Assembly (NCBI RefSeq): GCF_036227485.1
Contig: NZ_CP109479.1
Coordinates: 4,650,001-4,714,000 of the forward strand
Direction: 5' to 3'
Length of the DNA stretch: 64,000 nucleotides
DNA from: Streptomyces sp. NBC_01451
Lineage (GTDB): Bacteria; Actinomycetota; Actinomycetes; Streptomycetales; Streptomycetaceae
The translations under genes were made by a program, and so were the position numbers. The first letter of the stretch is position 1. Each line of letters begins with the position of its first letter. Positions 25,843 through 33,941 of the stretch are shown here, piece after piece. A model generated the notes under the pieces. That model had not been told where the DNA came from and did not search any database. It saw only the letters and a program-made list of their open reading frames with translations.

Positions 25843-26389
25843 GTGGCCTTCGGCCCGTCAGGCCGGTCCTACCAGCCGATTTCCGTTATCCACAGAAGTT
25901 ATCCACAGGCTGGCTTCTCGACCTGGGGACAAGTCGACAACGGTACACCGGTCTGTCGACAAATCACCCTACAGGCCGTCGACTCGTCCACAGCCCGGCA
26001 TGCCACCCTTCGTCCACTCGTTTCCCTGGCGTAACTCCCCGGGGTTACGCATATCCACTCGAAAGTGGGCGTTAGGGTGGTTTGCTTCGGGAATTGGTCA
26101 TCTCGCGGACACCTTTCGAAACGATCACTTCGGTAATCCACAGATCTTTCGCACAGCCTGTGGATAACTTTCCCCAGGTGTGGATTGCTGTGGACGACCC
26201 CGCCCCCAAGTCCCCTTCACCGCAAGGGATTCGAGTCAACCAGGCACCACCGCCTGACTCGTTCAGGGAAGCTGGCCGTCTTTCTTTGACGCCCCTCGAA
26301 AAAATTCACATTCCGGGCAAATGACAACACGAGGTGCGTACGGAAATACCGAGTCGTGAGTGCCGACCAGGCACCGGTAGCCTTGGAGG
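25843..26389. other. 547-bp gene-free region between pheA and serS
   Basis: This unusually long and relatively A/T-rich gap between two housekeeping genes holds the DnaA-box cluster (25886-26197) and, in its last 190 bases, the serS promoter and leader (GAAAAAATTCACATTCCGGGC). I find no tRNA-like or T-box fold and no coding frame with a ribosome binding site. Confidence 0.6.
25886..26197. promoter_or_regulatory. Cluster of DnaA boxes
   Basis: Perfect TTATCCACA boxes lie at 25886-25894 and 25899-25907, 13 bases apart, and a perfect box on the other strand (TGTGGATAA) at 26159-26167. Near matches are TCGTCCACA (25984-25992), TAATCCACA (26134-26142), TGTGGATTG (26179-26187) and TGTGGACGA (26189-26197). 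Seven boxes in 312 bp outside a replication origin strongly suggest a DnaA-binding or titration site. DnaA-box clusters away from oriC are known to restrain initiation in Streptomyces. Confidence 0.75.
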
Positions 26390-27679
26390 GTGATTGACCT
26401 TCGCCTGCTCCGTGAGGACCCTGACCGTGTGCGCGCCTCGCAGCGCGCCCGTGGAGAGGACGTCGCGCTCGTCGACGCTCTCCTGTCCGCCGACGAGCGG
26501 CGCAGGTCGTCCGGCGTCCGCTTCGACGAGCTTCGTTCCGAGCAGAAGAGCATCGGCAAGCTCATCTCCAAGGCCTCCGCCGAGGAGAAGGCCGAGCTGC
26601 TCAAGAAGACGGGCCAGCTCGCCGCCGACGTCAAGGCGGCCGACGCCGAGCAGCACGAGGCGGACGAGGAGGCCAAGAAGCTCCTCCTCCAGCTCGGCAA
26701 CCTGGTCCACCCGGACGTCCCCGTGGGCGGCGAGGAGGACTTCGTCGTCCTGGAGACGCACGGCACGATCCGCGACTTCGGCGCCGAGGGCTTCGAGCCC
26801 AAGGACCACCTGGAGCTGGGCGAGGCGCTGGGCGCCATCGACGTCGAGCGCGGCGCCAAGGTCTCCGGCTCGCGCTTCTACTACCTCACCGGCGTCGGCG
26901 CGCTCCTTGAGCTCGCCCTCGTCAACGCGGCGATCGCGCAGGCCACGGAGGCCGGCTTCGTCCCGATGCTGACCCCGGCGCTGGTCCGCCCGCGCGCGAT
27001 GGAGGGCACCGGCTTCCTCGGCCAGGCCGCGGAGAACGTCTACCACCTGGAGAAGGACGACTACTACCTGGTCGGCACCTCCGAGGTCCCCCTCGCCGCC
27101 TACCACATGGACGAGATCCTCGACGCCGACAAGCTGCCGCTGCGCTACGCCGGCTTCTCGCCGTGCTTCCGCCGCGAGGCCGGCACCTACGGCAAGGACA
27201 CCCGGGGCATCTTCCGCGTGCACCAGTTCGACAAGGTCGAGATGTTCTCGTACGTCAGCCCCGAGGACGCCGAGAACGAGCACCAGCGTCTCCTGAACTG
27301 GGAGAAGCAGTGGCTGACCGCCCTCGAACTGCCCTTCCAGGTCATCGACGTGGCCTCGGGCGACCTGGGCGCCTCCGCCTCGCGCAAGTTCGACTGCGAG
27401 GCGTGGATCCCGACCCAGGGCAAGTACCGCGAGCTGACCTCGGCCTCCAACTGCGACGGCTTCCAGGCCCGGCGCCTGTCCGTGCGGATGCGCGACACCA
27501 GCGACGGCAAGAACAGGGTCCAGCCGCTGGCGACGCTCAACGGCACGCTGTGCGCCGTACCGCGCACGATCGTGGCCATCCTGGAGAACCACCAGCTGGC
27601 CGACGGCTCGGTGCGTGTACCCGAGGTGCTGCGCCCGTACCTGGGCGGCCGGGAGCTGCTGGAGCCGGTCGCCAAGTGA
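26390..27679 (+). CDS. serS: Seryl-tRNA synthetase
   Basis: The 429-residue class II synthetase charges serine to tRNA-Ser. The N-terminal coiled-coil arm (about 25-105, rich in Glu, Lys and Ala) grips the long variable arm of tRNA-Ser. Motif 2 is [18 protein letters not shown], followed by [11 protein letters not shown], and motif 3 is [11 protein letters not shown]. The start GTG gives [15 protein letters not shown], the conserved N-terminus. GGAGG directly abuts the GTG, an unusually short spacing. The HAD gene starts within its stop codon. Confidence 0.95.
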   Translation: MIDLRLLREDPDRVRASQRARGEDVALVDALLSADERRRSSGVRFDELRSEQKSIGKLISKASAEEKAELLKKTGQLAADVKAADAEQHEADEEAKKLLLQLGNLVHPDVPVGGEEDFVVLETHGTIRDFGAEGFEPKDHLELGEALGAIDVERGAKVSGSRFYYLTGVGALLELALVNAAIAQATEAGFVPMLTPALVRPRAMEGTGFLGQAAENVYHLEKDDYYLVGTSEVPLAAYHMDEILDADKLPLRYAGFSPCFRREAGTYGKDTRGIFRVHQFDKVEMFSYVSPEDAENEHQRLLNWEKQWLTALELPFQVIDVASGDLGASASRKFDCEAWIPTQGKYRELTSASNCDGFQARRLSVRMRDTSDGKNRVQPLATLNGTLCAVPRTIVAILENHQLADGSVRVPEVLRPYLGGRELLEPVAK

Positions 27680-28488
27680 CCGACGCCGCCGGGTCGTTCC
27701 CGTACCGGCTCGTCGCGACCGACCTCGACGGAACGCTCCTGCGTTCCGACGACTCGGTCTCGGCGCGCACCCGTGAGGCACTCGCCGCGGCCACCGCGGC
27801 GGGCGCCGCGCACATCGTCGTCACCGGCCGGGGAGTGCGCTGGACGCGGCACGTCCTCGAAGAACTGGGCTACGAGGGACTCGCGGTCTGCGGCCAGGGC
27901 GCACAGGTGTACGACGTCGGCGCACATCGGCTGCTGACGTCGATCACCTTGGACCGGCAGCTGGCCTCGCTCGCGCTGGCGAAGATCGAGGCGGAGGTCG
28001 GCCCGCTGTTCCTGGCGGCGAGCCGGGCGGGCCTCGACGGCGAGGTGCTGATCGGGCCGGGCTACGAGGGCGTGGGCTCGCTCCCCTTCGTCCCGCTCAC
28101 GGAGCCGTCGGACCTCTGGGCCGAGCCGCTGGGCAAGATCTACATCCAGCATCCGACCCTGTCCACCGACGAACTCAGCGAGGTCGCCGCCCGGACCGCG
28201 GGCGGCTTCGTCACGGTCACCATGGCCGGCGAGGGGATCGTCGAACTCCTCCCCCTGGGCCTGTCCAAGGCGAAGGGGCTGTCGTTGGCGGCCCGCCGAC
28301 TGGGCGTGAAGTCCGCCGACACGATCGCCTTCGGCGACATGCCCAACGACATCCCGATGTTCGCCTGGGCGGCACGCGGGGTGGCGATGGCCAACGCCCA
28401 CGCCGAACTGCGGGCGGTGGCCGACGAGGTGACGTCGTCGAACGACGAGGACGGCATCGCGGTGGTGCTGGAGCGGTTGCTGGCGTAG
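27676..28488 (+). CDS. HAD-superfamily Cof-type phosphatase
   Basis: The 270-residue protein has motif [11 protein letters not shown], motif II in HIVVTGRG, a type IIB cap in the middle and motifs III/IV in [13 protein letters not shown] and [12 protein letters not shown]. Cof-type enzymes dephosphorylate sugar phosphates or cofactors such as FMN or PLP. Its GTG overlaps the serS stop by 4 bases (GTGA), so it is translationally coupled to serS. A related gene lies at 49940-50809. Confidence 0.88.
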   Translation: MTDAAGSFPYRLVATDLDGTLLRSDDSVSARTREALAAATAAGAAHIVVTGRGVRWTRHVLEELGYEGLAVCGQGAQVYDVGAHRLLTSITLDRQLASLALAKIEAEVGPLFLAASRAGLDGEVLIGPGYEGVGSLPFVPLTEPSDLWAEPLGKIYIQHPTLSTDELSEVAARTAGGFVTVTMAGEGIVELLPLGLSKAKGLSLAARRLGVKSADTIAFGDMPNDIPMFAWAARGVAMANAHAELRAVADEVTSSNDEDGIAVVLERLLA

Positions 28489-28881
28489 TCCCCCGCGGGG
28501 GCTGAAGGCCGACGGCTGTTGGGCGGAGGCTGTTGGGCCGGGGGGTCTGGGAGGGCGGCCCGCGCGGAGTGAATCGCGCGCTCGAAGTGGCCGCCCCGGG
28601 CAGCTCCCCCCGCTTCGCGGGCCCGCCGGAGGTAGTGACTGCTCCGGAGCCCGCCGCGGGCTGCCCTGAAGGAAGCCGTGCGGGCTGCCGTGCACCGGCG
28701 CCGCCCGGCTCCGCTCCCAGAACCCGACACCAGTCACGGGATCCGCGACATCAGACCTACGACATCGGACAGATCCGGCGTACTGGACACAACCACTGTG
28801 CCGGTAACCCGAGTCGGGCGCCACCGAATAAAACTGGTGAACGACTTCCGGGACGGTGGACCGCAGCGTCCGACGCCTGCC
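28489..28881. other. Gene-free region of 393 bp between convergent genes
   Basis: It separates the HAD gene from a leftward small-protein gene. A short self-complementary CCCCCGCGGGGG sits at about 28491-28503, right after the HAD stop, and probably ends transcription. The remainder is GC-rich with scattered short inverted repeats. I see no credible gene; one open frame (28678-28911) lacks a ribosome binding site and normal codon bias. Confidence 0.4.
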
Positions 28882-29091
28882 CTACTTGCGGCGCCACCTG
28901 CGGCGACGTGACTTGCTGAAGAACCAGCCCGCCGGGGGTTCGTCCGACCGCCAGGGCTGCGGCTCGGGCTTCTGGTTCCGCCAGCGCGCCGTGAGCATCC
29001 GGGCCCGGGCGGACGGTTCGGTGGTTTCGGCAGAGCGTATGAAGTCCTCGTCGAGGACCAACTCGTCCCAGATGTCCCTGTCCCCTGCCAT
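28882..29091 (-). CDS. Conserved small hypothetical protein, 69 residues
   Basis: The short acidic-then-basic protein begins MAGDRDIWDELVLDEDFI and ends with an Arg/Trp/Lys tail (SKSRRRRWRRK). GAGGAGG 7 bases before the ATG supports translation. I believe such proteins are widespread next to ABC transporter genes in Streptomyces, but no function is known. The C-terminal basic cluster might bind nucleic acid or the membrane surface. It lies about 100 bases after the ABC operon stop and may be its last gene. Confidence 0.75.
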   Translation of the reverse strand: MAGDRDIWDELVLDEDFIRSAETTEPSARARMLTARWRNQKPEPQPWRSDEPPAGWFFSKSRRRRWRRK

Positions 29092-29192
29092 CCCCGTCCT
29101 CCTCGCCCCGCGGCCCCGTATGTCCAGTGTGCCCGGACACGCGTGAAGTCCCTGTCAAGAGAACGCGCGCACCCGGGCCCGTCCGCGACCGC

Positions 29193-29912
29193 CTACTCCT
29201 CGCCGGTCGGTGTCAGCGTGCGCAGCTTCTGGCCGGCGAACCAGGTGGCGAGGACGGTGACCGCGATCAGCAGGACCGTCGCCGTGGTCAGGCCGACGTC
29301 CGAGGTGATCAGGTCGCCGCCCGTGACCTTGTGGCCGACGGCCAGCGCCCACTGCTGGACGCTCAGCGTGCGCGCCCCGGGCACCAGGGAGCCGAACAGT
29401 GCCTCCCAGACCAGGGCGTAGACGAGCCCGAAGACCACGGCGTGCCGGGACACCGTGCCGAGCAGCAGGAAGAGCGCGGCATAGGCGATGGAGGCGACCA
29501 GTGCGGCGACCGTGTAGGAGACGGCGACCTGCTGGCCGTTGCCGTTGAGGATGAGGCCGGCGATGAACGTCGGCACCGCCGAGAACGCCATGGTGACGCC
29601 GATCGCGACGATCAGCTTGGTGTAGATGATCTTCGGTCGCTTGAGCGGCTTGGAGAGCAGGTAGACGACGGAGCCGTCGTCGATCTCCGGGCCGATCGCG
29701 CCGGTGCCCGCGATGACGCCGATGATCGGCACCATCGTGGCGAGGGCGAGGCCGCCCAGGACGTCCGCCGCCGTCTGGTCGTCGGCGCCGACGAGGCCGC
29801 GTACGGCGATGGCGATCACGATGAGCAGCAGGGGCAGCGCGCCGAGGATGAGGGCCCGGCGGCGGCCGAGCAGGGCCCGGTAGGTGAGCCGGGCGACTGT
29901 GGGGTCGTACAT
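29193..29912 (-). CDS. ABC transporter permease (ABC-2 type)
   Basis: The 239-residue protein starts MYDPTVARLTYRALLGRRR and has about six membrane segments. The external loop after segment 2 carries GAIGPEIDDGSVVYLLSKPL, the typical ABC-2 permease conserved stretch. GGAGG precedes the ATG. It is the last transporter gene of a four-gene leftward operon (ATPase, permease, ATPase, permease) and probably pairs with the ATPase directly upstream. The transported substrate is unknown. Confidence 0.85.
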   Translation of the reverse strand: MYDPTVARLTYRALLGRRRALILGALPLLLIVIAIAVRGLVGADDQTAADVLGGLALATMVPIIGVIAGTGAIGPEIDDGSVVYLLSKPLKRPKIIYTKLIVAIGVTMAFSAVPTFIAGLILNGNGQQVAVSYTVAALVASIAYAALFLLLGTVSRHAVVFGLVYALVWEALFGSLVPGARTLSVQQWALAVGHKVTGGDLITSDVGLTTATVLLIAVTVLATWFAGQKLRTLTPTGEE

Positions 29913-29922
29913 TTTCGGCCTC

Positions 29923-30834
29923 CTACGCGGCGACGAGATACGAGAACACGGATTCGAGGGACTCGTCGGACGGCGAGACCGTGAGCAGCCGGATGCCGTG
30001 ATCCCTGGCAACGCGGGGCAGCAGGGCGGTGAAGCGGCCGAAGTCGACGGCCTGGATGCGCAACGCGCCCTCCGCGAGGTCCACCTCGATGCCCGAGGTC
30101 GACGGGTCGGCGATCAGCGCGGCGGCGAGGGCGCGGTCGTCGCTGGAGCGGACGAGGTAGCGGTGCGGGCGGTCGGTCATCAGGCGGCGGATCCGGCGGA
30201 AGTCACCGCTGGCCGCGTGCCGTCCGGCGACGACGACCTCGATGTGGGCCGCCAACTGCTCGACCTCTTCGAGGATGTGCGAGGAGAACAGGACCGTGCG
30301 GCCCTCGGCGCCCATGCGGCGCAGCAGGTCCATGAGCTGCATGCGCTGACGCGGGTCCATGCCGTTGAACGGCTCGTCCAGCAGGAGGAGCGACGGGTCG
30401 TGGACGAGCGCGCTCGCCATCTTCACGCGCTGGCGCATGCCCTTGGAGTACGTCGAGATCTTGCGGTCCTGCGCGTACTCCATCTCGACCGTGGCGAGCG
30501 CCCGCTGTGCCGCCTTGGCGCCGAGGCCGTGCAACTCGGCGTTGGCGACCACGAATTCCCTGCCGGTGAGGAAGTCGTACATCGCCTCGCGCTCGGGGAC
30601 GATGCCGATGTGCTTGTAGATCTGCTCGTTGCGCCACACGGGCTGTCCGTCGAGGGTGACGGTGCCGGTGGAGGGTGCCAGGAAGCCGCCCATCATGTTG
30701 ATGAGGGTGGACTTTCCGGCGCCGTTGGGGCCGAGGAGGCCGGTGACGCCGGGGCCGATCGTCATGGTGATGTCGTTGACCGCCACCACGTTGCCGAACC
30801 AGCGCGAGACGTGGTCGATGTTGAGCGTGGTCAC
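29923..30834 (-). CDS. ABC transporter ATP-binding protein
   Basis: The 303-residue protein has Walker A GPNGAGKST (near 36-44), a degenerate signature YSKGMRQRVK, Walker B LLLLDEPFNGMD and the switch histidine in FSSHIL. Its C-terminal ~80-residue extension (HRYLVRSSDDRALAA) is common in drug or antibiotic exporter ATPases. The GTG start overlaps the stop of the upstream permease by 4 bases. With the permease at 29193 it likely forms an export unit. Confidence 0.9.
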   Translation of the reverse strand: MTTLNIDHVSRWFGNVVAVNDITMTIGPGVTGLLGPNGAGKSTLINMMGGFLAPSTGTVTLDGQPVWRNEQIYKHIGIVPEREAMYDFLTGREFVVANAELHGLGAKAAQRALATVEMEYAQDRKISTYSKGMRQRVKMASALVHDPSLLLLDEPFNGMDPRQRMQLMDLLRRMGAEGRTVLFSSHILEEVEQLAAHIEVVVAGRHAASGDFRRIRRLMTDRPHRYLVRSSDDRALAAALIADPSTSGIEVDLAEGALRIQAVDFGRFTALLPRVARDHGIRLLTVSPSDESLESVFSYLVAA

Positions 30835-31754
30835 AGTCCGACCTTTCGGTAGCGGCGCAGCAGAAGGCCGTAGCAGCCGGCGATGAGGCCCAGGACAGCG
30901 AGCAGGAAGACCACGCCTTCGGCGGTGCCGGGGCCCACCCCTCCGGGGTAGGAGGACGTGGCACCCAGGAAGGCCGTCTGCACCCCGTCGATGAGCGTGA
31001 TGGGCGAGAAGAGGCCGATCCAGGGGGCGACGCCGGAGCCGCCCTGTCCGTCTCCCATGGTCTGCGCGTCGGCGATGGCCTGGAGCGTGGACACCGCTCC
31101 GTAGGAGATGGTCAGTACGGCGATGACCGCCGCGATACCGAAGCCTCGGCGCGGGGTGACCGACGAGATGACGAGGCCGATGCCGGCGAACAGCAGCGAG
31201 AGCAGTGCCACGGAGACGAGCCCCTGGAGGAATCCCTTGGTCTGGTCGGTGAAGTCGAGCTTGGCCAGCAGGGCGCCCGCGTAGAGCACGACCAGCGGCA
31301 TCGCGGTGATGAGGAACAGGGCCGAGGCCAGCGCCGCGAACTTCGCCCGGACGTAGTCCGCGGTCTCGATCGGGCGCGAGAAGTACAGGGGTACGGTCTT
31401 GAAGCGCAGGTCGCGGGAGACGGCCTGGGGTGCCTGCGAGGCGACGTACAGGCCGATGACCGCCTGCATGATGATCGCGTAGTTCGTGTACTCGACGGGC
31501 AGTTCCTTGGCCTTGGTGGCCACCGTGACCGCCACCATGATGGCCGCCGGGACGCACATCACCGCGAAGAGCAGCATCGGCAGCACCTTGGACTTGGCCG
31601 AGCGGCCGAGGCCGTAGGAGCCGCGCAGGGACTGCGAGTACAGCGACCGGCGGGCGTACGCCCGGCCCAGACGCGGGCCGTCGTACGAGCGGTAGCCGAT
31701 GTTGTGGATGCGGGACTGGGCGCCCGCCGGTGCCGGGGTCTGCTCAACCGCCAT
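30831..31754 (-). CDS. ABC transporter permease
   Basis: The 307-residue protein has a ~55-residue cytoplasmic N-terminus (IHNIGYRSYDGPRLGRAYA) and about six membrane segments. The conserved region SRDLRFKTVPLYFSRPIE corresponds to the ABC-2 permease coupling loop. It overlaps the upstream ATPase by 11 bases and the downstream ATPase by 4 bases, so the four transporter genes are tightly coupled. Likely partner is the ATPase at 31744. Confidence 0.88.
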   Translation of the reverse strand: MAVEQTPAPAGAQSRIHNIGYRSYDGPRLGRAYARRSLYSQSLRGSYGLGRSAKSKVLPMLLFAVMCVPAAIMVAVTVATKAKELPVEYTNYAIIMQAVIGLYVASQAPQAVSRDLRFKTVPLYFSRPIETADYVRAKFAALASALFLITAMPLVVLYAGALLAKLDFTDQTKGFLQGLVSVALLSLLFAGIGLVISSVTPRRGFGIAAVIAVLTISYGAVSTLQAIADAQTMGDGQGGSGVAPWIGLFSPITLIDGVQTAFLGATSSYPGGVGPGTAEGVVFLLAVLGLIAGCYGLLLRRYRKVGL

Positions 31755-32769
31755 GGCCGACCGCCTCCTTTCCCGCGCCGTGCTGTGCGGTGCTCTGTGG
31801 TGTGGAGCGCTGTGCGGCGCTCTGCTGTTCGTCGCTGTCGGTGAAGACCTCGGAGATGTGGTGCCTGCGCTGTTCCATCCGCACCAGACCGAGGCCGAGG
31901 TCGGCGACCGTGTCCCGCACGAGGTCGTAGGTGTCCTCGCCCTCGGCGGTGAGCAGCAGGATGTGTCCCGCGCCGGGCAGTCCGCTGCCGTCGTGGGTGT
32001 CCACCCCGCGCGCGTGGAGCGCGTCGCGCACCGCGGCGGTGCCGTCCGGGTGTTCGTCGGTGTCGGTCACCTCGATGGCGAGGATGGCCGTGGACTGGGT
32101 GAAGTCCGTGGTGGAGCTGGACCGCAGGAGCTTCCCGCCGTCGACGACCACCACGTGGTCGCAGGTCCGCTCCAGCTCGCCGAGCAGGTGCGAGGTGACC
32201 AGCACCGAGATGCCGAAGTCGGTGTGGATACGGCGGATCAGACCGAGCATCTCGTCGCGGCCGACCGGGTCGAGGCCGTTGGTCGGCTCGTCCAGGAAGA
32301 CCAGCTGCGGGTCGTGGACCAGCGCCTGGGCGAGCTTGACGCGCTGCTTCATGCCGGTCGAGTAGCCGCCGATGGGGCGGTAGCGCTCCTCGTACAGTCC
32401 GACATGGCGCAGGGTGTCCGCGGTGCGCTCGCGGGCGGCGGCAGGCGGGAGCCCGGACATGCGCGCCATGTGCACGACGAACTCGGTGGCCGAGACGTCG
32501 GGTGGCAGGCAGTCGTGCTCCGGCATGTAGCCGACGCGTTCACGGATGGCGCCGCCCTCCGTGGCGACGTCGAGTCCGAGCACGGTGGCCCGGCCCTCCG
32601 TGGCGGGAGACAGACCCAGCAGGATCTTGATCAGGGTGGATTTGCCGGCGCCATTGGCGCCGACGAGTCCGGTCACACCGGGTCCGATGTCCATGGAGAG
32701 CCGGTCGAGCGCGGTCACCCGGGGGAACCGCTTGCTCAGGCTTTCGGTCGCGATCACAGTCACGTCCAC
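31744..32769 (-). CDS. ABC transporter ATP-binding protein
   Basis: The protein of about 341 residues has Walker A GANGAGKST, signature YSTGMKQRVKLAQ, Walker B LVFLDEPTNGLD and the switch His in TSHLL. The C-terminus ends in a low-complexity Gln/Ser/His tail (QSAAQRSTPQSTAQH) that overlaps the next gene. It is the first gene of the operon. The start is uncertain because GTG codons at 32769, 32763 and 32757 are all in frame and none has a ribosome binding site; IATESLSKRFPRV just after them is the conserved beginning. Confidence 0.87.
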   Translation of the reverse strand: MDVTVIATESLSKRFPRVTALDRLSMDIGPGVTGLVGANGAGKSTLIKILLGLSPATEGRATVLGLDVATEGGAIRERVGYMPEHDCLPPDVSATEFVVHMARMSGLPPAAARERTADTLRHVGLYEERYRPIGGYSTGMKQRVKLAQALVHDPQLVFLDEPTNGLDPVGRDEMLGLIRRIHTDFGISVLVTSHLLGELERTCDHVVVVDGGKLLRSSSTTDFTQSTAILAIEVTDTDEHPDGTAAVRDALHARGVDTHDGSGLPGAGHILLLTAEGEDTYDLVRDTVADLGLGLVRMEQRRHHISEVFTDSDEQQSAAQRSTPQSTAQHGAGKEAVGHGG

Positions 32770-32900
32770 GACGGTAGTGGCGCACACCACATCGGTCGTC
32801 AACCCGAAGAGCTGTCTCGGCATCCACCTCCAGTCGTACGGGCCCGTAGGGGTCCCCCTCAGGTCGAACAACCGGCGGCGGGTTCTCCGCATCGGCGCCG

Positions 32901-32909
32901 TTGTCCACA
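32901..32909 (+). promoter_or_regulatory. Single DnaA box
   Basis: A perfect TTGTCCACA lies in the 241-bp divergent region between the ABC operon and the M24-fold gene, where DnaA binding could touch either promoter. Confidence 0.45.
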
Positions 32910-33010
32910 GACAGCGTCCGCCTGTTGACGCGAGCTCTAACAAGTGTCAGATTCGCGGGGGTCAAGTTACGGACACGTAGCGCGGTCGATGGGGACGGTG
33001 GGCGGCGGCA

Positions 33011-33913
33011 ATGGCGACGACGGAGGCGGACGAACTCGCCGGGAAACCGGCGGGGAAGCGGGCGGGCAAACCGGTCGGAGAACCGGTCCGAGAACTGTCT
33101 GGGGAACTGGCCGGGTTCAGACGGGTGCAACGGCTGGCGTACGAGTGCGCGGAGGCCGTCGCGGCTCGGCTGGAGCCGGGGATCACCGAGCGCGAGGCGG
33201 CCCGGATGCAGCGGGAGTGGCTGCGCGAGCGGGGCGTGCGGGACTGGTTCCATCTGCCGTTCGCCTGGTTCGGGGACCGCACGGCGTTCGTGAACTTCCG
33301 CGTCCCCCTCCAGTTCTTCCCGACCGGCCGCCGGCTGGAACCGGGGATGCCGTTCATCCTGGACCTGGCCCCGGTGCACCGGGGTTTCGCTGCGGACATC
33401 GGCTACTCGGGCTCGCTCGGCGCCAACCCGGTGCAGGACCGGCTGATGGCCGATCTGGAGGCGCACCGCGAGCTGATCCTGCGCGAGGTGCGCGAGCGGC
33501 GCCCGCTGCGCCGGATCTACGAGGACGTGGACCGCCTCATGGTCCGCCAGGGTTATGCCAACCGGCATCGCGCGTATCCCTTCGGGGTGATCGCGCACAA
33601 GATCGACCGGGTGCGCGAACGGCCTTGGGCGCCGAGGCTGTTCGGGTTCGGAACGCAGTCCCTGAAGGGGCTCGCCGGCGACGCGCTGCGCGGCCACCGC
33701 GAGGGCTGGTCGCCCCTGTGGTCGCCGTACCGCTTCTCCGACCACCCGCCGCAGCCGGGTCTGTGGGCGGTCGAACCGCACCTCGGATTCCGGGGCACGG
33801 GTGCGAAGTTCGAGGAGATCCTGGTCGTCACGGACTCCGCGGACCCGCAGGAGAGCGCGTTCTGGCTGGACGACGATCTGCCGCACGTGCGGCGCTGGGC
33901 GGAGGCGAAGTGA
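33011..33913 (+). CDS. M24 (pita-bread fold) metallopeptidase family protein
   Basis: The 300-residue protein has a low-complexity charged leader of Gly/Lys/Pro repeats (AGKPAGKRAGKPVGEP), then a creatinase/aminopeptidase-like fold (LEPGITEREAARMQREWL, PFILDLAPVHRGFAADIGYSG, WAVEPHLGFRGTGAKFEEI). One Asp pair (LDLAP, AADIG) and the terminal Glu residues are present, and a HRAYPFGVIAHKI segment occupies the usual histidine position. Substrate is unknown. The start ATG lacks a good ribosome binding site. A 10-codon ORF (33913-33945, MIVTLETEDE) bridges it to the next gene. Confidence 0.75.
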   Translation: MATTEADELAGKPAGKRAGKPVGEPVRELSGELAGFRRVQRLAYECAEAVAARLEPGITEREAARMQREWLRERGVRDWFHLPFAWFGDRTAFVNFRVPLQFFPTGRRLEPGMPFILDLAPVHRGFAADIGYSGSLGANPVQDRLMADLEAHRELILREVRERRPLRRIYEDVDRLMVRQGYANRHRAYPFGVIAHKIDRVRERPWAPRLFGFGTQSLKGLAGDALRGHREGWSPLWSPYRFSDHPPQPGLWAVEPHLGFRGTGAKFEEILVVTDSADPQESAFWLDDDLPHVRRWAEAK

Positions 33914-33941
33914 TGATCGTGACCCTTGAGACGGAGGACGA

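Noticed and set aside
25843..26389. DnaA-box gap read as the replication origin
   Set aside because: There is no dnaA or dnaN nearby and far fewer boxes than a Streptomyces oriC, which has about 19 or more.
26330..26389. T-box or other amino-acid-sensing leader before serS
   Set aside because: No T-box consensus or specifier stem could be found, and such leaders are not usual for serS in this group.
28678..28911. Open frame after the HAD gene read as a small gene
   Set aside because: No ribosome binding site, no bias toward G/C third positions, and it overlaps the real small-protein gene on the other strand.
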